64,000 bases of DNA from Sodalis glossinidius str. 'morsitans' (GTDB lineage Bacteria > Pseudomonadota > Gammaproteobacteria > Enterobacterales > Enterobacteriaceae). Shown in pieces: positions 1 to 8,071 of the stretch; position 1 is the stretch's first letter, and each line of letters begins with the position of its first letter. The notes beneath the pieces are model-generated. The model had not been told where the DNA came from, ran no database searches, and saw nothing but the letters and a program-made list of their open reading frames with translations. The translations under genes were made by a program, and so were the position numbers. The DNA is taken from contig NC_007712.1 in assembly GCF_000010085.1 (NCBI RefSeq), positions 434,001 to 498,000 on the forward strand, read 5' to 3'.

Positions 1-571
1 TGGCGCCCTTCAGCGAAGGGGGCCCAGGCTTCAGGTTGGATCCCCTTGCTTTTCATCCAGGCAGCGGCATAAGGTTGCTGGTAAAAAGGGTTAATTTCTA
101 CCTGATTTACCGCAGGGGGAATTTTGTTGAATGCCATGATATCGGCTAGACGATCGGGATGGAAATTGCTAACGCCTATCGCCCTGGTCTTGCCGGCCAG
201 ATACAGTTCCTCCATTGCACGCTAGGCGCCGTGAATATCGCTATAGGGTTGATGAATGAGGTAGAGATCCAAATAGTTGAGCTGCGGGCGATTAAGGGAT
301 CGCTCAAATTGTGCTTTTTCCCCCTCATAATTGGCATCCTGCAGCCAAAGTTTGGTGGTGACAAAAAACGCATGACGTTGCAACCCGCTTTGTTTTAAGG
401 CGTTGCACACCTGAATTTCATTTTGGTATGATGCGGTGGTATCTATTAGGCGATAGCCTAAAGAAATGGTTTCCCGCACGGCACGCTCGCATTCAGCGGG
501 GTGATTGATCTGATAAACACTAAATCCCACCAGCGGCATAGCAACGCCGTTATTAATGTTTTACTTTGCAT
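1..571 (-). pseudogene. Aldo/keto reductase, broken (partial at window edge)
   Basis: Reads as an NADPH-dependent aldo/keto reductase of the 2,5-diketo-gluconate reductase (DkgA-like) group. Visible motifs are MPLVGFSVYQ near the N-terminus, YRLIDTTASYQNE (catalytic Asp and Tyr region), FFVTTKLWL, LDLYLIHQPY and AIGVSNFHPDRL. The gene has a strong GGAGGT ribosome site at 578-583 and an ATG at 571, but a one-base loss in an A run near 560 breaks the frame after MQSKTL. A second lesion is an amber codon at 222-224 where the family has Trp (DIHGA-stop-RAMEELY). The frame stays open after the amber down to base 1. Two independent lesions make function unlikely. Confidence 0.88.
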
Positions 572-896
572 ACAATGACCTCCGTTTTTCCCGCCTGTTG
601 ACGCGGGCCTTGATGTGCACTCCTCCCGCGATTTGCCTTTTTGACTGAGGCGGGGGAAAGACAGGATACGTGAGCTGATGGCACAACATTAGGGGACAAA
701 ATGTGCACGCGTATATGAGCCAAGTTTATTAATCGTTGAGAATCGATATCAACCTTGGCTGAATTTTTAGCAGACGCTTCCGTTTGCATCAAAACCGCTA
801 CAACTCTTGGCGGCTGTACCGCTTCCTTGCGGATCGTAAGTGCGCTTGTTATCTTTGTCCCCCAATCAATGAATCGTTACAGCTCGGCGGATAGCT
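572..896. other. Intergenic region, nothing recognised
   Basis: About 325 bases between the divergent aldo/keto reductase pseudogene and the glycosyltransferase gene. It must hold both promoters, but I could not pick out convincing -35/-10 pairs or any conserved reading frame. Confidence 0.5.
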
Positions 897-2027
897 ATGC
901 ACATCCTGAGACACCTTAACCGCGCCAAGAATGCGGCGCTGCGCCAGCTCAAATTCAAAGGACTGAACGCGTGGCTGAACATGACATGCCGTCCGCAGGC
1001 ATGGGCACCGGACAAGATCAAACGGATCCTGTTGTTACGCCTGGACGATAAAATCGGCGATATGGTCATCACGACAGGCACCGCCCGACAACTGGCTGAT
1101 AAGGGGTATCACATTTCGGTTCTTACCGGCCCTGTGTGCGAGGCGTTACTGGCGTACAGCGATGCAGTACACCACACCTATCGCTACGATAAGCGGATGT
1201 CGCTGAGCGTTCTGCGTCAGCAGCGTTTTGACGTGGTCATCGATTTTGACGACGTGCGGAATTACGAAAGACTACGGCTCTTGCATCGTTTGGCGCCGCG
1301 CTATGTAATCGGTTTCAATAAATCGGGTTCGGCGCGCTATGCGCCTCAGCTGGTTTGGCGGGATAGTGAACGTCATATTACTGAACGCCACCGGGCGGTG
1401 CTGGCGCTGTTTAACCTGCTGCCGGCGCCGTTTCGCTATTCGCTCGGACGCGATCCCTCAGCCGTCGACGCGTTAGCGCCTTACTTATCCCGTCCCTCCG
1501 ACGAATGGATCATCGCCATTAATCCTTTCACCGGGTCTGAAGATAAAGATTTTTCCCGTGAACAGGTGGCAGGGTTGATTGCCCATTTGCGGCGGCGCAA
1601 CGTGCGTTTTCGCGTGCTGTTGATAGGTCGCGGCGATTTGCTGCGGCGGTGGGAGTTAGCTGATGCGGCATTTATCGTCGACAGCACCATCAACACGGCG
1701 GTAGAGATCGTGCGCAGCGCCGATCTGGTCGTCAGTCCCGATACTTCAATTGTGCATATGGCCTGCGCCTTTAACACGCCCTTGGTGGCGATATACAATA
1801 CGCGGCGGCTTAAAGATAGTGGGCTGGTAGGCTATAACATCTGGGCACCCCATTACGACAATGCGGTGCAGTTGGTCATCGATCAACCGAGTGTAAGCGA
1901 CTTACCGCTAGACGCATTATGCTTGGCGGTGGATGACAAGCTGGCCGACATCACCCGCCAGCGCCGTAATGGGGAATTAACCCGGTGCCGCGCGGCTACC
2001 AGCGCTGAAGACTACCGCCAACGGTAA
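897..2027 (+). CDS. Glycosyltransferase family 9 (heptosyltransferase-like)
   Basis: A 376-residue protein with the two-domain GT-B layout of family 9 glycosyltransferases such as the LPS heptosyltransferases. The N-terminal domain has the signature LLLRLDDKIGDMVITTGTARQL (about residues 43-64), matching the RxDxxGD start of WaaC/WaaF/WaaQ-like enzymes. The C-terminal half has IAINPFTGSEDKDF and the nucleotide-sugar-binding segment DLVVSPDTSIVHMACAFNTPLVAIY. It probably transfers a sugar to the lipopolysaccharide core at the inner membrane. The neighbouring O-antigen-ligase-like gene supports a surface-polysaccharide role. The exact sugar and acceptor cannot be read from the sequence. Its last 51 bases overlap the convergent gene. 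Confidence 0.85.
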   Translation: MHILRHLNRAKNAALRQLKFKGLNAWLNMTCRPQAWAPDKIKRILLLRLDDKIGDMVITTGTARQLADKGYHISVLTGPVCEALLAYSDAVHHTYRYDKRMSLSVLRQQRFDVVIDFDDVRNYERLRLLHRLAPRYVIGFNKSGSARYAPQLVWRDSERHITERHRAVLALFNLLPAPFRYSLGRDPSAVDALAPYLSRPSDEWIIAINPFTGSEDKDFSREQVAGLIAHLRRRNVRFRVLLIGRGDLLRRWELADAAFIVDSTINTAVEIVRSADLVVSPDTSIVHMACAFNTPLVAIYNTRRLKDSGLVGYNIWAPHYDNAVQLVIDQPSVSDLPLDALCLAVDDKLADITRQRRNGELTRCRAATSAEDYRQR

Positions 2028-3152
2028 CCAAAACAAGATCCATGTCTCGCGGGGATTGCTAATCATAAACATCCCCTGCGAGGCGATAAACAGCAGCATG
2101 AAAAGATATATCGCCGCTTCCAGGCGATATCCCGCTCTGAAAGCGCGCAGAGCGCATAACAGCCCGTAACCCAGCAGCAGCGCCAGGAGCGCCAGGCCAA
2201 TGACGCCGCCTTTGTAGAGCGTACCGAGATAGACGCTATGGGCGGTGCTAATGTGAGTGCCATCGTAATTAATGAAATTCAGTTCGTGATTGAAACCCAG
2301 CCCCAGCCAGGGACGCAAGCCCACTTCCGCCAGAACATGGTGCCAGATACTCAGGCGCAATCCGGATTCATTGCTCAGGCTCTCAAACCGCATCAGCAGA
2401 AGATCGCCGACCGGCGTAAAGATCAACAATAGCGCCGCGAGTAGCGCCAGCAGCACGGCAAACCCCATCGCGCGCGGGGTGGATCGCCGCCAGCGCAGCG
2501 TTGCCAGCATGACCAGCACCAGAGCCAGTAAGGGGCCACGGCTTTGGGTCATAACTAGCATGACCGCCGGGATGACCGCCAGCAGGAGGTAACCGACGCG
2601 TCGCCGTTCCCGGGCGATGATCATGCTTAGCATAATGGCGATGGCGCAATAGCCGGCCAGGTCAATCACATTGTCGGGCCCGGGATTGAATTCGGAGACT
2701 TTGCGCAAATAAATGACCTTGCTGGCGTCGGTGGCGATGGTAAATACCGACAGGACGGTGACGCCGGCGATCGCCGCGACCATGAGCGTGTGCCGGCTGA
2801 TATTTTGCAGCGCCAGCGACCCGAGCAAGGTGAAGATGATCAGGTAAACGCCGTGGGTCAGTGTAGAGATGGTCTCCCCCGCATCGCCCCCCCAGATATT
2901 ACTAAGGGCAAAATAGACAGCCATCAGCGCTATCAGGCCTAATCCGCGCAGCGTGACCCGATCCTGTTGCGCATCGCGGTAAAGCTGACCGCGAAATAGC
3001 AGGCTCAATAGCAGCAGACCGCAGGAAAGATGGAACAGGTTGTTAACTTTGGTGACGTTGCAAAAAAGCGTGCTGAAAAATAAAAACGCCGTAAACATGA
3101 TCAGCGTGACATTTTCTAGCCTGGAATATTTTTTGATCAACAGCATAGACAT
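1977..3152 (-). CDS. O-antigen ligase / WaaL-like polytopic membrane protein
   Basis: About 391 residues from the preferred start at 3152 (MSMLLIKK, preceded by AAGG); an upstream in-frame ATG at 3200 would add 16 residues. Many hydrophobic segments alternate with short loops, and a central MTQSRGPLLALVLVM segment matches the Wzy_C/WaaL family (SRG motif). A long periplasmic stretch follows with WLGLGFNHELNF and HSVYLGTLYKGGVIG, typical of the large loop holding the ligase His. The family joins undecaprenyl-linked O-antigen to lipid A-core, or polymerises O-antigen. It converges on the GT9 gene and overlaps it. I cannot tell ligase from polymerase by sequence alone, though position beside a core glycosyltransferase favours ligase. 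Confidence 0.8.
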   Translation of the reverse strand: MSMLLIKKYSRLENVTLIMFTAFLFFSTLFCNVTKVNNLFHLSCGLLLLSLLFRGQLYRDAQQDRVTLRGLGLIALMAVYFALSNIWGGDAGETISTLTHGVYLIIFTLLGSLALQNISRHTLMVAAIAGVTVLSVFTIATDASKVIYLRKVSEFNPGPDNVIDLAGYCAIAIMLSMIIARERRRVGYLLLAVIPAVMLVMTQSRGPLLALVLVMLATLRWRRSTPRAMGFAVLLALLAALLLIFTPVGDLLLMRFESLSNESGLRLSIWHHVLAEVGLRPWLGLGFNHELNFINYDGTHISTAHSVYLGTLYKGGVIGLALLALLLGYGLLCALRAFRAGYRLEAAIYLFMLLFIASQGMFMISNPRETWILFWLPLAVVFSAGSRAAPG

Positions 3153-3734
3153 CTTTGCCTTAATTACACGGTTATGATGCGGATCAGCGCAGATGCCCAT
3201 CTACTAGGAAAGAACACACGGAAAGCGGCGGCCATAAAGCCATCGTCATACTGTGGTCGCTGGCGTACCGGTCGGCAGCCATGCGGCATAGGGGTCGTCA
3301 AAATGAAACGCTCCATAAATTAATACAATCCCAGCTTACATAATCCTTGAAAGAAAAGAAAGATGGTAGTCATGGACTTCCTGAAAACAGACATATCCGG
3401 CCGTGGGGTACCGGCATCGTGATGACGCCATTATCGCGGGTAATCCCTCGATGCTGCTGCCTTGCAGAACATGAAGATCATTAACTCTTTTCCTTTATGG
3501 CGCTTTGGGCTATCGCAGATAACGACTCTTTTTTCTCACCGCACGGATGGGTTTTATCTTCGCTTTTTAGCGGCGTTTCTCCCGGCTGCACTTTTTTGCG
3601 CGCCGCCTGCTTAATGGCAGACGCCCGGGCATCGGGAGGCCACCCGTTCCCTTATCCTGCGTGAAATGCGCCGGGAACGTTCAGGGTGATGGACATTGGC
3701 TATTGGGCACAAGAGACGTTATGATAACTGTACT
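3153..3734. other. Non-coding stretch, nothing recognised
   Basis: Nearly 600 bases between the WaaL-like gene and the GntR regulator. No frame longer than about 60 codons looks protein-like and I recognise no RNA gene. It probably holds the promoters of both divergent genes and decayed coding sequence; the operator-like palindromes begin at 3735. Confidence 0.4.
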
Positions 3735-3773
3735 ATTGGACTGACCAAATGGGCGACATTTGATCAGTCCAGT
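3735..3773. promoter_or_regulatory. Two operator-like palindromes upstream of the GntR gene
   Basis: ATTGGACTGACCAAAT (3735-3750) and ATTTGATCAGTCCAGT (3758-3773) are imperfect copies of the pattern ATTGGTCnGACCAAT. This matches the TGGTnnnACCA core bound by FCD-type GntR regulators such as PdhR and LldR. Their place just before the regulator's start suggests autoregulation. Confidence 0.6.
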
Positions 3774-3798
3774 GTTATCGAGAATTGATAAGGTGAGC

Positions 3799-4524
3799 AT
3801 GAGACTATACCAGGAAATTGGACAGAAACTGCGCGACGCTATTCAGCGAGGTGCATTTAAACCAGGCGATAAATTGCCTGCGGAACGTGATCTCGCGGCG
3901 CAATTCGAGGTCAGCCGCAGCGTTGTCAGAGAAGCGCTCATCCTGCTGGAACTTGAACAGTGCGTCAAAATCCGCAAAGGCTCCGGCGTCTATGTTCTGC
4001 CTTCCCCCGAGTCGACGTTGACTCCTGAGCCATTGTCGGACAGCGTGAGCTGCGGCGTGTTTGAGCTATTGCAGTCCAGGCAGCTTATGGAAAGTGAAAT
4101 CGCCTCATTTGCCGCACTGCAGGCGAACAGAAACGACGTTCTGGAGTTGCGTAAAGCGATTGAGCTGGAGCGAGAGCAACTTTCCTCTGACGATACCGAT
4201 GAGCATTTCCACTATCTGGTGGCGGCGGCAACGCAGAACGCTGCACTGGTGGCGATAATGCAGGAGAGCTGGAAACTGCGCAACCGGTCCGGTATGTGGC
4301 TGAACCAACATCGTGACACCAGCGATTTCAGCGCGCGCTGGGAATGGTATGAAGACCGTTTACGCATCGTGCAGGCGATTCAACGCCGAGACGCCCGCGG
4401 AGCGAAGCGGGCAATGTGGCAACATATTGAAAATATTAAAAATAAAATGCTCAAGTTGGCAGACACTACGGCGGCGGATTTCGACGGCTATATGTTTTCT
4501 TCGTCACCCCTGGAGAACGACTGA
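3799..4524 (+). CDS. GntR-family (FCD subfamily) transcriptional regulator
   Basis: About 241 residues. The N-terminal winged helix-turn-helix is clear: LYQEIGQKLRDAIQRG, then GDKLPAERDLAAQFEVSRSVVREALILLE and VKIRKGSGVYV. The C-terminal part is an all-helical FCD ligand domain of the ExuR/UxuR type (SRQLMESEIASFAA, EHFHYLVAAATQN, RRDARGAKRAMWQHIENIKNKML). The start at 3799 is chosen because AAGGTG precedes it and because an upstream ATG at 3760 would run through the operator at 3758-3773. Related palindromes occur before the downstream operon, so it probably represses itself and the 4822-6582 cluster in response to a sugar acid. The ligand is unknown and the target genes are dead. Confidence 0.85.
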   Translation: MRLYQEIGQKLRDAIQRGAFKPGDKLPAERDLAAQFEVSRSVVREALILLELEQCVKIRKGSGVYVLPSPESTLTPEPLSDSVSCGVFELLQSRQLMESEIASFAALQANRNDVLELRKAIELEREQLSSDDTDEHFHYLVAAATQNAALVAIMQESWKLRNRSGMWLNQHRDTSDFSARWEWYEDRLRIVQAIQRRDARGAKRAMWQHIENIKNKMLKLADTTAADFDGYMFSSSPLEND

Positions 4525-4539
4525 TTGTAGTTCTCTGTA

Positions 4540-4598
4540 ATTGGTCCGTCCGAAATGATTTTTTCGTAAATCTAGTCAGACCAATTATGTGTTATAAT
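4540..4598 (+). promoter_or_regulatory. Promoter with two GntR operator-like sites
   Basis: ATTGGTCCGTCCGAAAT (4540-4556) and AATCTAGTCAGACCAATT (4569-4586) resemble the palindromes before the GntR gene. The second lies directly before a good -10 hexamer, TATAAT (4593-4598), so bound repressor would cover the promoter. No strong -35 is visible. It should drive the cluster starting at 4822. Confidence 0.6.
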
Positions 4599-4821
4599 TC
4601 ACACAACTACCTCAAGCGGCTTTACCAATCGCTAACGCCGCTATTATGCTGATTTTATCATTTCTGCTCTGGAAAGGGAGAAAGAGTAAATAGGCTATCT
4701 TTTTACGCTTCAATAACAAGCATGACGATTTGCGCAGGCGTCATGCCGACGATCCCCGATATTCACCTTGCCATTCGCGCTAATGGACGGTATCGCTATT
4801 GCTAAAATAAGAGAATGCGCC

Positions 4822-5729
4822 ATGTATGATTACAGCCTTGCAAAATATAATCCGCTCGAAAAGATCATTACTTTTGATAATTTCAATCATGGCCATAATG
4901 GTTGGCTGGATTTGAGATCTAATTTTGTTAAATCCGATTTCGCGCCACATTCTGAAGAAATCGATCTTATTCATTGGGGGCCGACAATGCTATCGTCCGC
5001 CACTTTTCCGATGATGGGTACCCATTGCGCGCTGAGCGGAAGCCGGTCTCTGAAGTTGACCACGTGGGCCAACAGTGCCCCTATTGACCAGCCGCCGGCG
5101 CCGGGGAGTATAGGGCTGGCTATCAAACGCATGGAGGTACCTGGAAGCCTGGTTCACCTATCGCCCGAACCCTCTGTTGCCGGCATCGGCGATAAGGACG
5201 TCAGGGCTTTTGGTTGTTTTGTTGATTTACAGAGTCAGGGAAATCGCTGGATGCCCGGAGTGCGCTACGTCAACAGCGCTGATGGGGAACATATCAAGCG
5301 CTGGCAATATTTCAGGGTTAATGAGGGCGTTGATCATCGACGTTGGAACTACGGTCATGACGGTTGGCACAAAGTCGGCATTGATGGGCAGTGGTATGGT
5401 CAACGTCAGGCTGATGGCGTGGGGGACGGGTTTCAATGGATTGAAGGGGGAGATCAGGATCTGGTCGCCAATGAAGCGGATGACAAAATCAATTGGATGT
5501 ATTTTCGGTTAACTATTGATGTTTCACGGAGGGAATATGTGGAATTACAATGTATGGATAAAATAATGGATTTGCGGGGAAAAAACCGACGCTGGCGCCA
5601 GAATATAAAGGCATTACGGGTTTATTGAATCCCGTTTTCTTCATCGAAACCGGCGCAAATCGTCGGGTCTTTCTTTACCTTGACTCTGTGGTCATTCCCA
5701 CCGACGGTTACGTTAATCCTACGAAGTAA
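4822..5729 (+). pseudogene. DUF6772-like protein, frameshifted
   Basis: Starts at ATG 4822 after AAGAGA. The frame encodes a beta-rich protein with many Trp and Gly (FDNFNHGHNGWLDLRSN, LTTWANSAPIDQPP, WRWNYGHDGWHKVG-like stretches) that resembles the DUF6772 family, of unknown function and often beside sugar transporters. The frame breaks at an A6 run (5579-5584): as it stands it ends at 5628 with a junk tail. Restoring one base gives LRGKKPTLAPEYKGITGLLN, which continues to a TAA at 5727-5729. A single-base deletion therefore removed about 50 C-terminal residues. The family name is a tentative recognition; the frameshift is direct. Confidence 0.72.
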
Positions 5730-5740
5730 GGAATATAATA

Positions 5741-6076
5741 ATGAAAGAGTTTTATACCTCGGTCATTGAGCTGCACCAGCCGATAAGCCAGCAATTTTCC
5801 AGCGAACCTTATGAATGCGGTTGGGCAAGTGAGGCGTTATTTTTTCTCACGGTCCACCCCGAGATCGCTGACTTTGACCATCTATTGGTCAGATCAAAAA
5901 ATTCCCCCGATGGCGTGCATTGGACGGAGGCGCCTGGTGACGCCACGCTTATCAGCGAACCAGGATTAACCGCTATTGCATTAACCCAGTTTGGGGGATG
6001 GTTACGTCTTGAGATAGCCCTTGAAGGGGCAGCGCAAAAAGCAATGGTCACGTTACACTTGGCATTAAAGGGGTAG
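5741..6076 (+). CDS. Conserved hypothetical protein in sugar-transport cluster
   Basis: A 111-residue protein with no signal peptide or membrane segment and no motif I recognise. It starts 11 bases after the restored stop of the DUF6772-like gene, with AAGGAA before the ATG, and is followed three bases later by the transporter start, so it was the middle gene of a three-gene operon. The composition is beta-like (EPGLTAIALTQFGGWLRLEI, KAMVTLHLALKG). It appears intact although both neighbours are dead, so it may be a relic. Confidence 0.6.
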   Translation: MKEFYTSVIELHQPISQQFSSEPYECGWASEALFFLTVHPEIADFDHLLVRSKNSPDGVHWTEAPGDATLISEPGLTAIALTQFGGWLRLEIALEGAAQKAMVTLHLALKG

Positions 6077-6079
6077 AGT

Positions 6080-6582
6080 ATGTCCGATCCGAAACGTTCT
6101 GCCCTGGCTTCTATGGTCGGGACCGCTCTCGAGTGGTATGATTTCACATTGTACGGCATGACAAGCGCGCTGAGCGATAAGTTTGGCGCCAAAAAGGTTT
6201 TCCTGGCGTGATGGTACCTTTCTTCCTGCTGTTAAATACCGGGGAACAGGGGCCTATCTGGCTGGGAATGTTTCTGATCTACTGTTTGTGCAACGATGCC
6301 ATGCTCGGTGCGCAGGCGGCCATGTTATCGGAAGCCTTTCCTCCCCATATCCGTTATACCGGAATGGCAAGCAGCCGTGAACTTGCCGGCGCTGTCGCCG
6401 GAGGCACATTACCCTTTATCGCCATCGCGCTGCAAAGTAGCGCCGGCGGTGAATGGTGGCAGATTGCTGTGTATGCCATTGCGCTGGCGGTACTGGCCGC
6501 GGTGGGGGCATTGCTGTTAAGTCACGGCCACCACGGCTGGAAAGATCAGCCAACACGTCACCCAACGGCTGCGGAGTATTAA
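6080..6582 (+). pseudogene. MFS transporter with large internal deletion
   Basis: The N-terminus is that of the metabolite:H+ symporter branch of the major facilitator superfamily (ShiA/ProP type): MVGTALEWYDFTLYG about residues 12-26. After about 35 residues the sequence jumps to KFGAKKVFLA, normally found in a late cytoplasmic loop. A one-base lesion at 6210 ends the frame, and the last membrane segments (MVPFFLLLNTGEQGPIWLGM to a charged tail) continue in another frame to 6582. Family members have about 430 residues, so roughly 250 are missing. It cannot transport anything. The intact operon presumably imported the substrate sensed by the GntR regulator. Confidence 0.85.
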
Positions 6583-6586
6583 TCGT

Positions 6587-6611
6587 CGCTCGCCCGTTTA
6601 ACGGGCGAGCG
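6587..6611 (+). terminator. Hairpin terminator of the transporter operon
   Basis: A perfect 12-bp inverted repeat (CGCTCGCCCGTT and its complement) right after the transporter stop codon. Only short T stretches follow, so termination strength is uncertain. Confidence 0.6.
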
Positions 6612-6699
6612 TTCAATTTCAAATTCCCTTCTCTCGCAGCGGCGATCCTGGCAGGTCTTCTTTTACCCCCTGGCGCGGGAGCGACAATCAGGCGCTCAT

Positions 6700-6730
6700 A
6701 ACAAAAAAGCCACCGCGAGAGGTGGCTTAA
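6700..6730 (-). terminator. Displaced tRNA-Ile2 terminator
   Basis: On the minus strand AAGCCACC, a short loop and GGTGGCTT are followed by TTTTTTG, a classic intrinsic terminator. It lies just beyond the 45-bp tRNA fragment, where the terminator of an uninterrupted ileX gene would be. The prophage now separates it from the intact tRNA by about 24 kb. Confidence 0.75.
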
Positions 6731-6754
6731 CTTCATGATTTTAAATCTGAATTC

Positions 6755-6799
6755 TGGTGGCCCCTGCTGGACTTGAACCAGCGACCAAGCGATTATGAG
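6755..6799. repeat. Left attachment site (45-bp copy of the ileX 3' end)
   Basis: These 45 bases are identical to 30687-30731, which is the 3' half of tRNA-Ile2 from the anticodon loop to the CCA end. Such a duplication marks the far attachment site of an element that integrates into a tRNA gene. Confidence 0.93.
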
Positions 6800-6945
6800 A
6801 AAAAGTACGATTAATTTATCATTGCTCTATTTTTATTCATTTTCATTTATTTTAATAATTTACAGGTTTGCGATTACTAACCATAAATAACGATTATTCC
6901 CCTATTTTACTGTTCTGAGGTAGCCTATAGATACCGTCTTGCCAG

Positions 6946-7785
6946 TTATCTTGCAAGACATATTCCAGCATCGAACACCTGTCCTGATTTCAGCACTCCG
7001 TAAGCTTGTTGCAATAGTTTCTTCATTGCCGCACACACGACAACTTTCCCTGATTTATTACGTGCATTCATACGCTCTTTCAGCGCTATTATTGCTGGGT
7101 TATAGCGCATTGCCGTCAGGGCCGGCATATACAGGGCTTTACGTATCATGGCGTTGCCCACCTTTGATATCCGACTTTTACCTTTCCACAGCCCAGACTC
7201 CTGCAACATCGGATTCAGACCAGCCCAAGCCACGACAGCTTTGCTGCTATCGAACCGTGACATATCACCAAAATAACCCAATATCGTGCTACTCAACGCG
7301 CCAGCTATCCCAGGGATCGATTCCAACAGTTCCCTGTTTTGCTTAAGACTTGGATTGTTGCCTATATTCTTCAGATTTATTAGCCGGTTGACCAACGCTT
7401 TCAGCTTTCTTTCATTCAGCGGCAACGGTTGCCACAACACAGGAACATGCAGCTTACAATAACGTGCGATCATGCGTGCATCGCCTTTATCTGTCTTGTT
7501 ACGACTCAGTTCACTGCAGCCGAATGATTTTATACGTGCTGGATTTTCCACGCTTACAGCGTAACCTGCATCAGCCAGGAAAGTAGACAATGGCTCACTG
7601 TAAGCACCTGTTGCTTCCATGCATATATGGCAGTCACCGAACGGCTCAAGCCATTTTTTCAGCGCATCGAAACCCTTAGGCGTGTTAGAAAAGGCTTTGG
7701 ATTTGTAGGCTGCTTTACCTTTCCAGACTGCAACGTCAAATTTCTGGGAAGCAACATCAATGCCGACAGGGGTGAGAATTTGCAC
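6946..7785 (-). CDS. IS110-family transposase, internally shortened
   Basis: The N-terminal DEDD/RuvC-like nuclease domain is clear: VGIDVASQKFDVAVWKGK with the first acidic residue, CMEATGAYSEPLSTFLADAGY, and NKTDKGDARMIARYC with further acidic residues. The C-terminal Transposase_20 domain is also clear: LLESIPGIAGALSSTILGY, VVAWAGLNP and KSRISKVGNAMIRKALYMPALTAMRYNP, with the conserved Ser of the catalytic serine region. At 279 residues it is short for the family (about 310-340). The joint between ALVNRLINLK and PSLKQNRELL lacks most of the usual coiled-coil linker, so an in-frame deletion of some 50-60 residues is likely. It is probably inactive. Confidence 0.82.
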   Translation of the reverse strand: MQILTPVGIDVASQKFDVAVWKGKAAYKSKAFSNTPKGFDALKKWLEPFGDCHICMEATGAYSEPLSTFLADAGYAVSVENPARIKSFGCSELSRNKTDKGDARMIARYCKLHVPVLWQPLPLNERKLKALVNRLINLKNIGNNPSLKQNRELLESIPGIAGALSSTILGYFGDMSRFDSSKAVVAWAGLNPMLQESGLWKGKSRISKVGNAMIRKALYMPALTAMRYNPAIIALKERMNARNKSGKVVVCAAMKKLLQQAYGVLKSGQVFDAGICLAR

Positions 7786-7799
7786 GTGCTATCTCCTTC

Positions 7800-7985
7800 T
7801 GGGTGAATCAGGAAACCGCCATGACCTTCCTTATAGATACGTGCTCCAGGCACAGGATACCGTCCAGTCTTGAAGGCGGGAGATAAGTCGTGGGGGATGA
7901 ATCTATTGGACAGGCTCGAAGCCCGAGGGAGGGTTCCATCTCACCCACGACTTCCCGATGATCAGTCGGGGAGCATAATACCCTG
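7800..7985. ncRNA. Candidate IS110 bridge-RNA region
   Basis: This non-coding end lies directly upstream of the transposase, where IS110 members encode a bridge RNA that pairs with donor and target DNA. It is rich in stem-loops: AAGTCGTGGG (7885-7894) pairs with CCCACGACTT (7944-7953) around an inner CTCG/CGAG hairpin, and CCCGA (7954-7958) pairs with TCGGG (7966-7970). The stems are read directly; the RNA function is inferred from family knowledge. Confidence 0.5.
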
Positions 7986-8071
7986 AGTACAATGATCGAG
8001 ATATAAGGGAGCCTGGTTTTGTTTGACCATGCACCAAGCGATTTTAGCGCGATTTTTATTGAGGGAAGGGA

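Larger units (their letters stand above)
6900..7985 (-). mobile_element. IS110-family insertion element (approximate limits)
   Basis: A transposase gene (6946-7785) plus a structured non-coding end of about 200 bases upstream of it. IS110 elements lack terminal inverted repeats, so the limits given are estimates. It sits between the left attachment site and the integrase, where temperate phages normally have only a short gap, so it entered after integration. Confidence 0.7.

Noticed and set aside
553..792. 79-codon minus-strand frame before the glycosyltransferase
   Set aside because: No ribosome site and no protein-like pattern; it lies in the promoter region of the two divergent genes and is probably chance.
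7860..7985. Possible CRISPR-like repeats in the stem-loop region upstream of the transposase
   Set aside because: There are inverted, not regularly spaced direct repeats; the pattern fits an IS110 non-coding end. No CRISPR array was seen anywhere in the window.
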